Shown here: positions 29,885 through 37,550 of the stretch, one piece after another | Layout: every line of letters begins with the position of its first letter | How positions within the stretch are numbered: position 1 is the first letter of the stretch | Virus record (IMG/VR): IMGVR_UViG_3300042731_010110 | Coordinates: 1 to 41,525 of that record | DNA: 41,525 bases | Direction: 5' to 3' (one strand) | DNA from: a virus | Notes under the pieces: generated by a model | The model's input: only the letters and a program-made list of their open reading frames with translations | What the model was told of the DNA's origin: nothing | The model's database searches: none | Made by a program: the position numbers and the translations under genes

Positions 29885-30507
29885 ATAATAATCTTCCTCT
29901 CATGCCGCCCGATCTTAACAATCTTCTTTCCGATGATTTTAAGAATAATATTTTTGCATCGATAAACTGTTGTGAAATCGGAAAAATTGAATCGGTCAAT
30001 TATGACGAACAGACCGTATCTATTCAGATACAGGTCAAGCGACGGACTCCCGACGGGATTATCAGTTATCCGGTTTTGGGAGACTGTCCGTTTTTTGTTC
30101 TGCAGGGCGGCGGAGCTTACATTGATATGCCGATCTCAAAAGGGGATTACTGTATAGTCCTGTTTAATGATCGGAATATTGATACCTGGTGGAGTACGGC
30201 AAACGTTGCGGAACCTCCAACAAAACGAAAACATAGTTTATCCGACGGAATCGCTATTGTCGGAATAAATCCAAAACCGCGGGCGCTTGATTTTGACGGA
30301 ACACAGGTTCGTATTTTAGGAAAATCAGGTCCGGGGGCGGAACAACCAGCGGCAAGAAAAGAAGATGAAATAACAATTACGGCTGTAACTGATCCGGCTT
30401 TTTTCTCTTGGATGTCGGCGGTAGCATCGGCGGCCGGCGGTCCGTCTCCACCTTCCAGCATAACCGGGAAAATTTCGAGCGGATCCACGGGGGTAAAAAT
30501 CGGATGA
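29881..30507 (+). CDS. Baseplate spike protein, gpV/Gp138-type N-terminal domain
   Basis: A 208-residue protein. IGKIESVNYDEQTVSIQIQV near residue 37 and GDCPFFVLQGGGAYIDMPISKGDYCIVLFNDRNIDTWW form the OB-fold of Gp138/gpV spike proteins. The C-terminal Gly/Ser-rich part would form the short needle. ATG 29881 has a perfect AGGAGGTG and overlaps the hub stop (ATGA). Confidence 0.82.
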   Translation: MNNNLPLMPPDLNNLLSDDFKNNIFASINCCEIGKIESVNYDEQTVSIQIQVKRRTPDGIISYPVLGDCPFFVLQGGGAYIDMPISKGDYCIVLFNDRNIDTWWSTANVAEPPTKRKHSLSDGIAIVGINPKPRALDFDGTQVRILGKSGPGAEQPAARKEDEITITAVTDPAFFSWMSAVASAAGGPSPPSSITGKISSGSTGVKIG

Positions 30508-30851
30508 TTATAAGAGGATTGGACAGTAACGACGATTGGACCTTCGGACGCGGAATTCAGAATTATCTCCGAAACCTTGACGCTGTTTTACTCAATATTA
30601 AGACTCGTTTGAAATCATGGAAATACGATTGTTTTTTTGCTCCGGCCGAGGGGGTTGACTGGAATAATTATCTTGATATCGGAACAAAAAGTTTTCTTGA
30701 CGCGGACATAAAGCGTGTTATTTTGCAGTCGGAAGGTGTTTTGAAAGTAACCGGATATGAAAGTACGATTGATAGAGATTCTCGCGCGTTATCCGTGCAG
30801 TGTACAATCAATACAATTTATGGTAATATCGATTTTAATGAGGTTTTATAA
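30504..30851 (+). CDS. Baseplate wedge protein, gpW/gp25-like
   Basis: A 115-residue protein between spike and J-like genes, the fixed place of gp25/gpW. WTFGRGIQNYLRNLDAVLLNIKTRLKSWKYDCFF resembles the helix and strand of gp25-type wedges, although the classic EPR motif is not seen. The C-terminus (VLKVTGYESTIDRDSRALSVQCTI) is a beta sheet. ATG 30504 shares ATGA with the spike stop. Confidence 0.7.
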   Translation: MIIRGLDSNDDWTFGRGIQNYLRNLDAVLLNIKTRLKSWKYDCFFAPAEGVDWNNYLDIGTKSFLDADIKRVILQSEGVLKVTGYESTIDRDSRALSVQCTINTIYGNIDFNEVL

Positions 30852-32035
30852 TGCCCGATGTTTTTGACAGAAACGGACTACAGACAAAAACACTCACGGA
30901 ATTACGGGAAGAAAATATTGAAGGTCTTGAAGATATTTACGGTTCTGACATCAACGTCGATCAGAATTCCCCGGACGGACAACAGGTAAATTTATACTGT
31001 CAGGGCGGAGTTGATATCCGAGAAGTTCTTTCAAATATTAACGCCGGGTTTGATCCGGATCAGGCGGAAGGGCGGGTCCTTGATCAGCGTGTCGCTCTGA
31101 TTGGAATAACCAGAAACGGCGGCACATTTTCCACGACGCCGGTTTCTCTGACTGTAGACCGGGCCCTCAATCTTGTCGGCCTTGATGATGATTCCGAAGA
31201 AATTAACCCGGCAATTGAAAATTTATATACGATCAAAGATGATGCCGGAAATGAGTTTTATCTTCTTGATTCTGTTTCTATAGTCAGTCCCGGAACAGAT
31301 TCCTATTCTTTCAGGGCTGCCGATTTGGGGGCCGTCTTAATTACTCCGAATACAATTACAACTCCCGTTACCGTTATCGCCGGTGTGACCGATATCAATA
31401 ATCCGTCCGGAGCATCGAATATCGGAGTTGATGAAGAAACTGACGCTCATTTGAGAACCAGATTTAAGATTTCCCGCGCCATCTCGTCTGTCGGTTATCT
31501 TGATTCTTTGAATGCCGCTCTCAATAATCTGAATAATGTTGTAACGGCAATAGTTCTTGAAAATTACGGATCTGCTGAATCCGGAGGAATTCCGGGACAT
31601 ACGATATGGTGCATTGTTGAGGGAGGAGACGATACGGAAATCGCCGCCGTAATTTATGCTAAAAAATCAATGGGTTGCGGAATGAAGGGAGATGAAGAGG
31701 TCGAAATTGAACGTCCCGACGGAACTATTTTCACAGCAAAATTTGACCGCCCGATTGATGAAGATTTGTATATTCAATTTTCAATGGCTCTTCCCGGAGG
31801 AACTATTAATACAGATTATATCAAAGAACAGATTGTTGAAAATATAATTTGGGGTACTGGAAACTCTGCTGTAGGATCAACAATTACTTCCTATGTTCAG
31901 AGTTTAAATTCAAAATATCAGATAACGGAAATGGAAGTGTCTTTGAACGGTTCCGACTGGTATGAAGTCGTTGACCCGACCGATAGTCAGCATCGATTGA
32001 TTAACGATACGGCAAGGATAACAATATCGACATGA
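30851..32035 (+). CDS. Baseplate J-like wedge protein
   Basis: A 394-residue gpJ/gp47-family protein. RVLDQRVALIGITRNGGTFS near residue 75-95, VSIVSPGTDSYSFRAADLGAV, ITTPVTVIAGVTDINNPSGASNIGVDEETDAHLRTRFKIS near 170-215 and VTAIVLENYGSAESGGIPGHTIWCIVEGG are the standard parts. It builds the wedge that triggers sheath contraction. It overlaps both neighbours. Confidence 0.9.
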   Translation: MPDVFDRNGLQTKTLTELREENIEGLEDIYGSDINVDQNSPDGQQVNLYCQGGVDIREVLSNINAGFDPDQAEGRVLDQRVALIGITRNGGTFSTTPVSLTVDRALNLVGLDDDSEEINPAIENLYTIKDDAGNEFYLLDSVSIVSPGTDSYSFRAADLGAVLITPNTITTPVTVIAGVTDINNPSGASNIGVDEETDAHLRTRFKISRAISSVGYLDSLNAALNNLNNVVTAIVLENYGSAESGGIPGHTIWCIVEGGDDTEIAAVIYAKKSMGCGMKGDEEVEIERPDGTIFTAKFDRPIDEDLYIQFSMALPGGTINTDYIKEQIVENIIWGTGNSAVGSTITSYVQSLNSKYQITEMEVSLNGSDWYEVVDPTDSQHRLINDTARITIST

Positions 32036-33423
32036 ATTCTGAATTATTGGATTATTACGTCAATCTTCTCATTTTGCAATATAAAACAAAAGAAAAGGCT
32101 CAAGGCCATATCAGGGAATTATTGAATCTTGTCATGATTTATGATCTGGCGATCCAAGTCAGAGACGGATATAACATTGAAACGGCAATCGGTCACCAGC
32201 TTGATATTTTGGGAAAATATTCTAATGTCGATCGAAGTTTATTTGATGGAATTATATGGTCAGAACAAGATACTCTTGACGGACCTGTGAGAAGTTTCGC
32301 TTTTGGAAATGGAATTTTTGTTGCCGGAACCTCAACGGGAAATTCAATCTGGACTTCTGTTGATGGGATAAGATGGACAGAGCGGCAGACGCTTGATGGA
32401 AATATTTTATCTTTGGTTTATGGAAATGAATTATATGTCGCCGGAACGACAAATAATTCTATTTGGACCTCCACGGATGGGATAATCTGGACACTGGTAC
32501 AAACTCTTGATGGAAATATTTTATCTTTGGTTTATGGAAATGAATTATATGTCGCCGGAACGACAAATAATTCTATTTGGACCTCCACGGATGGGATAAT
32601 CTGGACACTGGTACAAACTCTTGATGGCGACGTTCAGGTTTTAATTTATGAAAATAATCTTTTTGTTGCCGGCATTTCAGTTGTAGGAAATTCAATCTGG
32701 ACCTCTCCGGACGGGATAATCTGGACTGAGCAGCAGACCCTTGATGGAGCGGTTCGTTCTTTAACCTACGGAAATAATTTGTATATTGCCGGAACTGATA
32801 ATGATACTATTTGGACCTCCACGGATGGGATAATCTGGACACTGGTACAAACTCTTGATGGAAATATTTTATCTTTAATTTCTGAAAATCAATTATTTAT
32901 TGCCGGAACTTCAAATAGCACTTTATGGACTTCTATTGACGGGATTAACTGGACAGAGGTTCAGACTTTTGACGGAAATATTTACTGTTTGTCTTTTGGA
33001 AATAATGTTTATATAGCCGGTACCGGAGGGAATTCAATATGGATAATTCCTGAAGAAGAAAATATGTTCAGAACAATAATCAAATTATTGATTTTTCTCA
33101 ATAATTCAAATGGGTCAAATAAGGATATTGACGATTTTATTTTTTCATTCTTCGGAAATGACGATTTTATCTTTAACGATCGTTTAAATATGTCTATCAT
33201 GTTTATTTTTCAGGAAAATCTTGAACAACTTTTTACGATTGCAAAAAATGCCAATTTAATTCCGAAACCAATGGGGGTCGGATTATCAATCGCATTTGTA
33301 CCGGATATAACAAAAATATTTTGTTATGTTCCTTATGGACAGGAAACGCCGGATTTTGGCGTTGGGTTTTCATTATACGGCGAAGAAGCCGAAGGGAGTT
33401 TTTTGAAATATGGCATCGTCTGA
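32032..33423 (+). CDS. DUF2612-type baseplate tip protein with an inserted seven-bladed propeller
   Basis: The first 75 residues (LLILQYKTKEKAQGHIRELL ... ETAIGHQLDILGKYSNVDRS) and the last 125 (FRTIIKLLIFLNNSNGSNKDI ... IPKPMGVGLSIAF, then FGVGFSLYGEEAEG) are the two halves of a DUF2612 phage protein. Between them are seven repeats of about 38 residues, each with a W-T-x-x-Q-T-L-D-G start, a YGN-x-L-YVAGT strand pair and an IWTS-x-DG end. TS-x-DG-x-x-W resembles Asp-box/BNR blades. Seven copies fit a closed beta-propeller. This insertion is probably a receptor- or glycan-binding head carried on the baseplate (inference). The length of 463 residues is about twice that of plain DUF2612 proteins. 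Confidence 0.8.
   Translation: MNSELLDYYVNLLILQYKTKEKAQGHIRELLNLVMIYDLAIQVRDGYNIETAIGHQLDILGKYSNVDRSLFDGIIWSEQDTLDGPVRSFAFGNGIFVAGTSTGNSIWTSVDGIRWTERQTLDGNILSLVYGNELYVAGTTNNSIWTSTDGIIWTLVQTLDGNILSLVYGNELYVAGTTNNSIWTSTDGIIWTLVQTLDGDVQVLIYENNLFVAGISVVGNSIWTSPDGIIWTEQQTLDGAVRSLTYGNNLYIAGTDNDTIWTSTDGIIWTLVQTLDGNILSLISENQLFIAGTSNSTLWTSIDGINWTEVQTFDGNIYCLSFGNNVYIAGTGGNSIWIIPEEENMFRTIIKLLIFLNNSNGSNKDIDDFIFSFFGNDDFIFNDRLNMSIMFIFQENLEQLFTIAKNANLIPKPMGVGLSIAFVPDITKIFCYVPYGQETPDFGVGFSLYGEEAEGSFLKYGIV
32392..32619 (+). repeat. Two identical 114-bp propeller units in tandem
   Basis: Bases 32392-32505 and 32506-32619 are identical and encode one 38-residue blade each. Part of the same sequence recurs near 32811-32876. 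The exact copy shows recent duplication or gene conversion inside the propeller. Confidence 0.92.
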
Positions 33424-34753
33424 AATAACGAGAAAAGAGCAGATAGTTTTTGGAGAGACCGGGGCATCAACAGAATTCGGTCAATTTGGTTCCGATGCGG
33501 AAGGCGCTCCCGCAACTTCAAAAGATTTGGACGTAATTCAATCTTTGGATTCTTTTGATCGTGGATGGTATGACGCGACAATAGAGGGCTCAGAACCTCC
33601 GAGGCTGGAAGACAGGAACGGTCTTGATTATGTCATTTTTCAGCAGTTGGCATATTTATTACAAAAGGGAATTCCTGAATGGATCAACTCGGCAACTGAA
33701 CGATACTATGCCAATAAATCTGTAGTTACAAGATCCGGATTGGTCTATATCGCTATTCTCGGTGATGATTCATCGAATATCAATGTACAAAAAGACCCGG
33801 CTACTGAATCGACATGGTGGAGAAATATTCCTGGAACTGTAGCCGAATTTGTTACTGGACAAAGCGGGACATCCGGTGGATCGTTAATGCAACAGTTGGG
33901 GGATCAGATCCGGCAAAGTGGTTTGATTGTTCCTAAACTGGTTGGAAGTTCTTATGGTCATACCATTCTGCAAGAAGGATTATCAGGAACATTGAGTGTA
34001 ACGTCTGGTGACTGGATAGTTGTTGCAAAAAGAGAAGCTGGTACAAGCTCTGTCCTTGATATGATGTTACAATTTGTTGGAAGTACAAACACTTTTGGAT
34101 TCGGCCATTTTTTTGTTACAGGAAGACAGCTTCCCGGCTCCTCAATTTTCGATTGGGTATTTACACCTGGAGCACTATCAATTGCTGGACCTCAATTTAC
34201 TGGTCGATGCATGATCGTTGGATCAAATGACGCCACCGATCGTGGAAATTATTTATTGATGGAGATGAAAAACACTACAACTCTTGTTTTAAAAACTTTA
34301 GGGATTTTTAATAGTTATATTGGATTAACATGGGAAATTGTTGATCCGTTCATTTGGAATGGTACAACCCTCCCCGACGGATCATCCTACGCCACATACG
34401 GTCAGGCGTCAGATGACTGGTGGAGATTCGGGGCCGGTGAGACGGAGATTTGGAGTGGAAATCAGGTTGTTACAGCCGGAAATAGTTATAATTGGACATC
34501 ACCTATTTTTACTGGATTTAGTAATCAAATGTTTCAAGCATATATTATATATTTTACAGATTATTTTTTGTTTATTTGTAAACCAAAAACAAATAGTTTA
34601 AGCAACTATACTTATTTATTAAGAGGTCAACCATCCAGTAATTCTTATATTCAAGGTGCTGTCTACTTAGATGCTTCTTCCGATGATTTCTATCTTTTTA
34701 ACGGTCATTCAGTTTCGGTGAGTGTAACACGTATTGTAGGAGTTAATTATTAA
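33410..34753 (+). CDS. Tail fibre or tail-tip adhesin
   Basis: A 447-residue protein at the end of the late operon. The N-terminus (TRKEQIVFGETGASTEFGQF ... SLDSFDRGWYDATI) resembles the baseplate-attachment part of phage fibres. A short helical part (LAYLLQKGIPEWINSATERYYANKSVVTRSGLVYIAI) precedes a beta-rich C-terminal half with repeated G-N-S-Y/W strands. From about 34040 the sequence is more AT-rich and W/F/G-rich, as in receptor-binding domains. It overlaps the tip gene by 14 bases. No chaperone or chitinase domain recognised. Confidence 0.72.
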   Translation: MASSEITRKEQIVFGETGASTEFGQFGSDAEGAPATSKDLDVIQSLDSFDRGWYDATIEGSEPPRLEDRNGLDYVIFQQLAYLLQKGIPEWINSATERYYANKSVVTRSGLVYIAILGDDSSNINVQKDPATESTWWRNIPGTVAEFVTGQSGTSGGSLMQQLGDQIRQSGLIVPKLVGSSYGHTILQEGLSGTLSVTSGDWIVVAKREAGTSSVLDMMLQFVGSTNTFGFGHFFVTGRQLPGSSIFDWVFTPGALSIAGPQFTGRCMIVGSNDATDRGNYLLMEMKNTTTLVLKTLGIFNSYIGLTWEIVDPFIWNGTTLPDGSSYATYGQASDDWWRFGAGETEIWSGNQVVTAGNSYNWTSPIFTGFSNQMFQAYIIYFTDYFLFICKPKTNSLSNYTYLLRGQPSSNSYIQGAVYLDASSDDFYLFNGHSVSVSVTRIVGVNY

Positions 34754-35190
34754 AAATTAAATCGCAAATAAATCTCCTCATACATCCGATTAAACCCCAT
34801 AATTGGGTCTTTTTGTATATAAGCATTGACAGGATGTGAACAATAATGTCTGAATCCTATTTCAACAAACCGGTATCTGAATCCGGTCCAGACGGAAAAG
34901 TCTATGTTTGTTGGCATAAAAGATCGTTCTTTTTTTTGATCAAAAAAATATGTCTTAACCTGGCCGCCGAAAAACATCCATGGAAACGGTTTTATCTCTA
35001 TGTTCAGAGCGGAATAAAATATCCATGTTTTCCTGAGATTGTCTGGGGCGTATCCATCGGAATCCCATTCACTCCCAAACGGACTCCCACCCACTTCCAA
35101 AAACCCGTCTACATAATCCCGCTTCTCAGTCTCCTGACTGTATAATACAGATCCGATAAAAACCATCAAAACCAAAAATAATTTCTTCAT
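34750..35190 (-). CDS. Exported moron protein, small outer-membrane barrel type
   Basis: A 146-residue protein starting MKKLFLVLMVFIGSVLYSQE, a clear signal peptide with likely cleavage near residue 18. The mature part has alternating aromatic strands (WIFYSALNIEIKPFPWMFFGGQ, FSVWTGFRYRFVEIGFRHYC, EEIYLRFNF), and it ends in a phenylalanine, the usual C-terminal signature of outer-membrane barrels. ATG 35190 has AAGGAGG seven bases upstream. It stands alone on the minus strand between fibre and tail genes with its own strong promoter, so it is probably expressed from the prophage. Superinfection exclusion or surface change are possible roles (inference). Confidence 0.7.
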   Translation of the reverse strand: MKKLFLVLMVFIGSVLYSQETEKRDYVDGFLEVGGSPFGSEWDSDGYAPDNLRKTWIFYSALNIEIKPFPWMFFGGQVKTYFFDQKKERSFMPTNIDFSVWTGFRYRFVEIGFRHYCSHPVNAYIQKDPIMGFNRMYEEIYLRFNF

Positions 35191-35215
35191 AACATCCTCC
35201 TTATCCTCTATTATA

Positions 35216-35244
35216 ATTATACGGTATTCCCGTATAATAGTCAA
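35216..35244 (-). promoter_or_regulatory. Strong promoter overlapped by a perfect palindrome
   Basis: On the minus strand TTGACT (35239-35244), 17-base spacer, TATAAT (35216-35221). ATTATACGG (35216-35224) and CCGTATAAT (35230-35238) are perfect inverted arms around five bases and cover spacer and -10, so a dimeric repressor probably acts here. It drives the exported moron. Confidence 0.85.
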
Positions 35245-35286
35245 GCCCTATTTTTTATGATATAATAAAGAAAGGAGAAAAATTCA

Positions 35287-35760
35287 ATGCATCCCAATAT
35301 AATTTATTACATTCAAAACCGCCCCGACGGCGTCGGCCTTAATGCCAGTTCATCCCCTCAGCCCGGGTATATTCCTGTTTTCTGGATGGATCAAGAAGAT
35401 AATCCGGAAATGGATATTCCCAAAGATATTATTAAAATCTCAAGGGAAGATTATATTGATTTTTGTCAGAATATTGGAGAATTTATTCATGACGGAAAAA
35501 CAATCCGGCGCGCCACGGATAAAGAAAAAGCAGCCGCCAAGGCAGAACGGAAACGCATGGAGGAAGAAAGACGGAATGAACCGGAGACTATACGGATGGA
35601 ACGTCTTTCCGAGTTCAAATTATTTGACAAATATAATTATCTTCAAAAGGATTTAACCGACGATCAGATAAGCGAATTTGAAGACTGGCGGGAAGCATGG
35701 AAGGATGCTCCGGAAACAAAAATCCGGCCAGAGCGGCCGGAGTGGTTCAGGGAGAATTAA
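35287..35760 (+). CDS. Tail fibre assembly-like phage protein
   Basis: A 157-residue protein: beta-rich start (MHPNIIYYIQNRPDGVGLNA ... PVFWMD), a charged helix (KEKAAAKAERKRMEEERRNE) and a C-terminal QKDLTDDQISEFEDWREAWKD followed by RPERPEWF. The end matches the pattern of proteins that follow fibre genes (L-T-x-x-Q-x-x-E-x-x-x-W-R-x-A-W-x-D). A role in fibre assembly or as fibre tip cap is inferred. AAAGGAG is nine bases before the ATG, and a TATAAT near 35260 may give a separate promoter. Confidence 0.6.
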   Translation: MHPNIIYYIQNRPDGVGLNASSSPQPGYIPVFWMDQEDNPEMDIPKDIIKISREDYIDFCQNIGEFIHDGKTIRRATDKEKAAAKAERKRMEEERRNEPETIRMERLSEFKLFDKYNYLQKDLTDDQISEFEDWREAWKDAPETKIRPERPEWFREN

Positions 35761-35869
35761 AACAGGTTTTCATTAACAAAACAAACCCGAAGATTCCGCC
35801 CAGGAAAATTATTATTTTAAATATTGATATAACCAATCGCGCTAAAAATTCAATATGTTCGTCTTTCAT
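35747..35869 (-). CDS. Possible 40-residue membrane protein
   Basis: MKDEHIEFLARLVISIFKII... with a continuous hydrophobic segment (IIIFLGGIFGFVLLM) and a short polar end. ATG 35869 follows AAGGGGG by five bases. Its 3' end overlaps the plus-strand gene by 14 bases. The rest of 35761-35946 shows no other gene. Confidence 0.45.
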   Translation of the reverse strand: MKDEHIEFLARLVISIFKIIIFLGGIFGFVLLMKTCFNSP

Positions 35870-35946
35870 CTTTCCCCCTTGTCAAAAAACATTTTTTTGT
35901 GTATATTTAAAAAAGACATGCAGTTCCTCCATGTTTATTCCCTCTG

Positions 35947-35977
35947 CCCGTTGGTTTTGCCGGCCAGCGGGTTTTTT
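35947..35977 (+). terminator. Rho-independent terminator of the late region
   Basis: CCCGTTGG (35947-35954) pairs with CCAGCGGG (35964-35971), one G-U pair, loop of nine bases, then six T residues. It ends plus-strand transcription after the fibre-assembly gene and meets the convergent RHH-like gene. Confidence 0.8.
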
Positions 35978-36185
35978 ATTTCTTCAATATTTTCTCAATC
36001 TCTTCCAGAACAATTTTCCGGATCATTTCTTCATCCTGAGACAATTTTTTACCGGCCCGGCTTTCTGCCCGGTTCAGCCATTCGTCGAACGCTTTTTTTC
36101 CATAGTGCCCGAGATGTTTTTTATTATCAATAAATTCCTGTGCCCGGTTCCACTCGGAATCGGATATCTCAAATTGTATACGCAT
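35976..36185 (-). CDS. Small ribbon-helix-helix-like protein
   Basis: A 69-residue protein. MRIQFEISDSEWNRAQEFID has the strand-then-helix start of RHH proteins and is followed by two further helices rich in Lys/Glu (KKAFDEWLNRAESR, SQDEEMIRKIVLEEIEKILKK). DNA binding is likely but not shown. The ATG follows GGGGG. It may act on the G/C-rich inverted repeat in 36186-36305. Confidence 0.55.
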   Translation of the reverse strand: MRIQFEISDSEWNRAQEFIDNKKHLGHYGKKAFDEWLNRAESRAGKKLSQDEEMIRKIVLEEIEKILKK

Positions 36186-36305
36186 AAAACCCCCAAAAAC
36201 GGGCCGAGAATCGCTTAAATATTATTCAAACGATTCCAGATGCCCGATAGTTCTATAAAACTCTGTGACGTTAACGGACGGTAACGACCGTTACGATCCT
36301 GATTA
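36186..36305. promoter_or_regulatory. Intergenic region with a GTAACG/CGTTAC inverted repeat
   Basis: Between two minus-strand genes. GTAACG-AC-CGTTAC lies near 36281-36294, preceded by GACGTTAACGGAC. The close palindromes suggest an operator. No gene seen. Confidence 0.4.
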
Positions 36306-37388
36306 TTAAAATATGTCCAATTCCGTATTTTCTTCGGATTCCGGCTCCGGGGCCTGTTTTTCTGGTTCAGGTTCCTGAATTTCTTCATCGACAAGTTTTT
36401 CAGATTCGGAAACTCCGCCCAGAATTATATCGGCCCTGTCCTCGATATTGTCAGGAAGAGGTTCCGGTTCTGGAGGAACAGAATAAAACTCTGCTTCGAT
36501 GTCCGACGGATCATCCGTGTCTTTTGTAAATCCGTCCAGTCTGGCTCGTTCCTCAATCATCTTCATGTTGACTCCATGTTCTGTTCGATTTTTCATTTCG
36601 ATCATGGCCAGTTCCCGCATAGCCTGATACGTTTCTCCATCAAATACGATATTCACAACAGAAACATTCCCGTGGTCCTGTGTCGATTTTTTCAGGAATT
36701 GAAGCTTGAGCGGCAACCCGACAAGAACCCCGTTCGTTATGGTTTTCAGGAATTCGAGAGAAGAAAGAATATTGCTGATCGTATTCCAAGAATGAGTTCT
36801 GAATCGTAGAACCCCTCCGATTTCCGGGATGTCAGAAAGAATACAAGATAGAATTCCTGATGGTTTGCACCGCGTCACCCCTTTCGAATCTGGCTGCATC
36901 ATGGGGCATGAATCGGGATCACAAATTATAAATCGAGTATCTCCGGCTTTTACTTCCTGGTTTTTTGATTTTTCATATCTTGTTTTCATTTTGTGATCGG
37001 GAGAACCCGAAAATATTTGATCCATGATTGTAAAATATGTGGGTTTTCCGGACTGCTGAAACGTCATTTCGGCGATTTCTCCGTCACCTCTGCAGAGACA
37101 TTTTGATCCGGCGTAATAGGCAAAGGACGTGTAAAAATTCAGATCGATGTCGTCAAACAATAATCTGATTTTTATTTCCTTCGGTTCCGGGCCGAGAAGT
37201 TTCATTATCCGATCGTCAATCAGATAATTTCCGTCCGGTCCTTTTTCTGTTTTTGTGACGACAAAATGGTCATATCGGATTGGAACCTGAAATTTCGTTC
37301 CTGATTTTGATATTTTTGTTTCACCTTTCCCTCCTATCTTAATTTTTCCCATTTCGGCGAGCCGTCTGTTTATTCCTTTTTTAATCAC
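36306..37388 (-). CDS. phiC31 gp3-like protein (recombination directionality factor / metal-binding family)
   Basis: A 360-residue protein starting with GTG at 37388, seven bases after AGGAGG; homologues begin IKKGINRRLAEMGKIKIGGKG. The pattern KFQVPIRYDHFVVT, a cysteine group (CLCRGDGE, CDPDSCPMM ... CKPSGILSC) and GVLRFRTHSWNTISNILSSL ... LPLKLQF is that of large phage proteins annotated as hydrolase/metal-binding or recombination directionality factors after phiC31 gp3. The last 80 residues are Pro/Glu-rich and disordered. It is last in the operon with YqaJ exonuclease, where an annealing protein normally sits. Function is uncertain between integrase control and recombination partner. Confidence 0.65.
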   Translation of the reverse strand: MIKKGINRRLAEMGKIKIGGKGETKISKSGTKFQVPIRYDHFVVTKTEKGPDGNYLIDDRIMKLLGPEPKEIKIRLLFDDIDLNFYTSFAYYAGSKCLCRGDGEIAEMTFQQSGKPTYFTIMDQIFSGSPDHKMKTRYEKSKNQEVKAGDTRFIICDPDSCPMMQPDSKGVTRCKPSGILSCILSDIPEIGGVLRFRTHSWNTISNILSSLEFLKTITNGVLVGLPLKLQFLKKSTQDHGNVSVVNIVFDGETYQAMRELAMIEMKNRTEHGVNMKMIEERARLDGFTKDTDDPSDIEAEFYSVPPEPEPLPDNIEDRADIILGGVSESEKLVDEEIQEPEPEKQAPEPESEENTELDIF

Positions 37389-37402
37389 TGTTTCCCTCCT
37401 GT

Positions 37403-37537
37403 TTATTTTTGTAATCCCCATGGATTCGGTTGACGTAATTTTTTTCTTTTTTCGATTGATTTTAAAAATAAAAACTTAAAAAGAGCAGGCCATTTTATTT
37501 TAACCTCAAGCTCTGTTGTAATTTTACCAATTTCCAT
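37403..37537 (-). CDS. Small basic protein
   Basis: A 44-residue product (MEIGKITTELEVKIKWPALF ... RKKLRQPNPWGLQK) filling the gap between exonuclease and gp3-like genes. AGGATGG precedes the ATG. Basic and hydrophobic; unknown. Confidence 0.5.
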   Translation of the reverse strand: MEIGKITTELEVKIKWPALFKFLFLKSIEKRKKLRQPNPWGLQK

Positions 37538-37550
37538 TTATCCATCCTGT

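Noticed and set aside
35870-35946. 16-residue minus-strand frame upstream of the small membrane gene
   Set aside because: Too short and without coupling or a family pattern.
35697-36218. 173-residue plus-strand frame across the late terminator
   Set aside because: It is Phe/Pro/Cys-rich, crosses a terminator hairpin and overlaps a better minus-strand gene.
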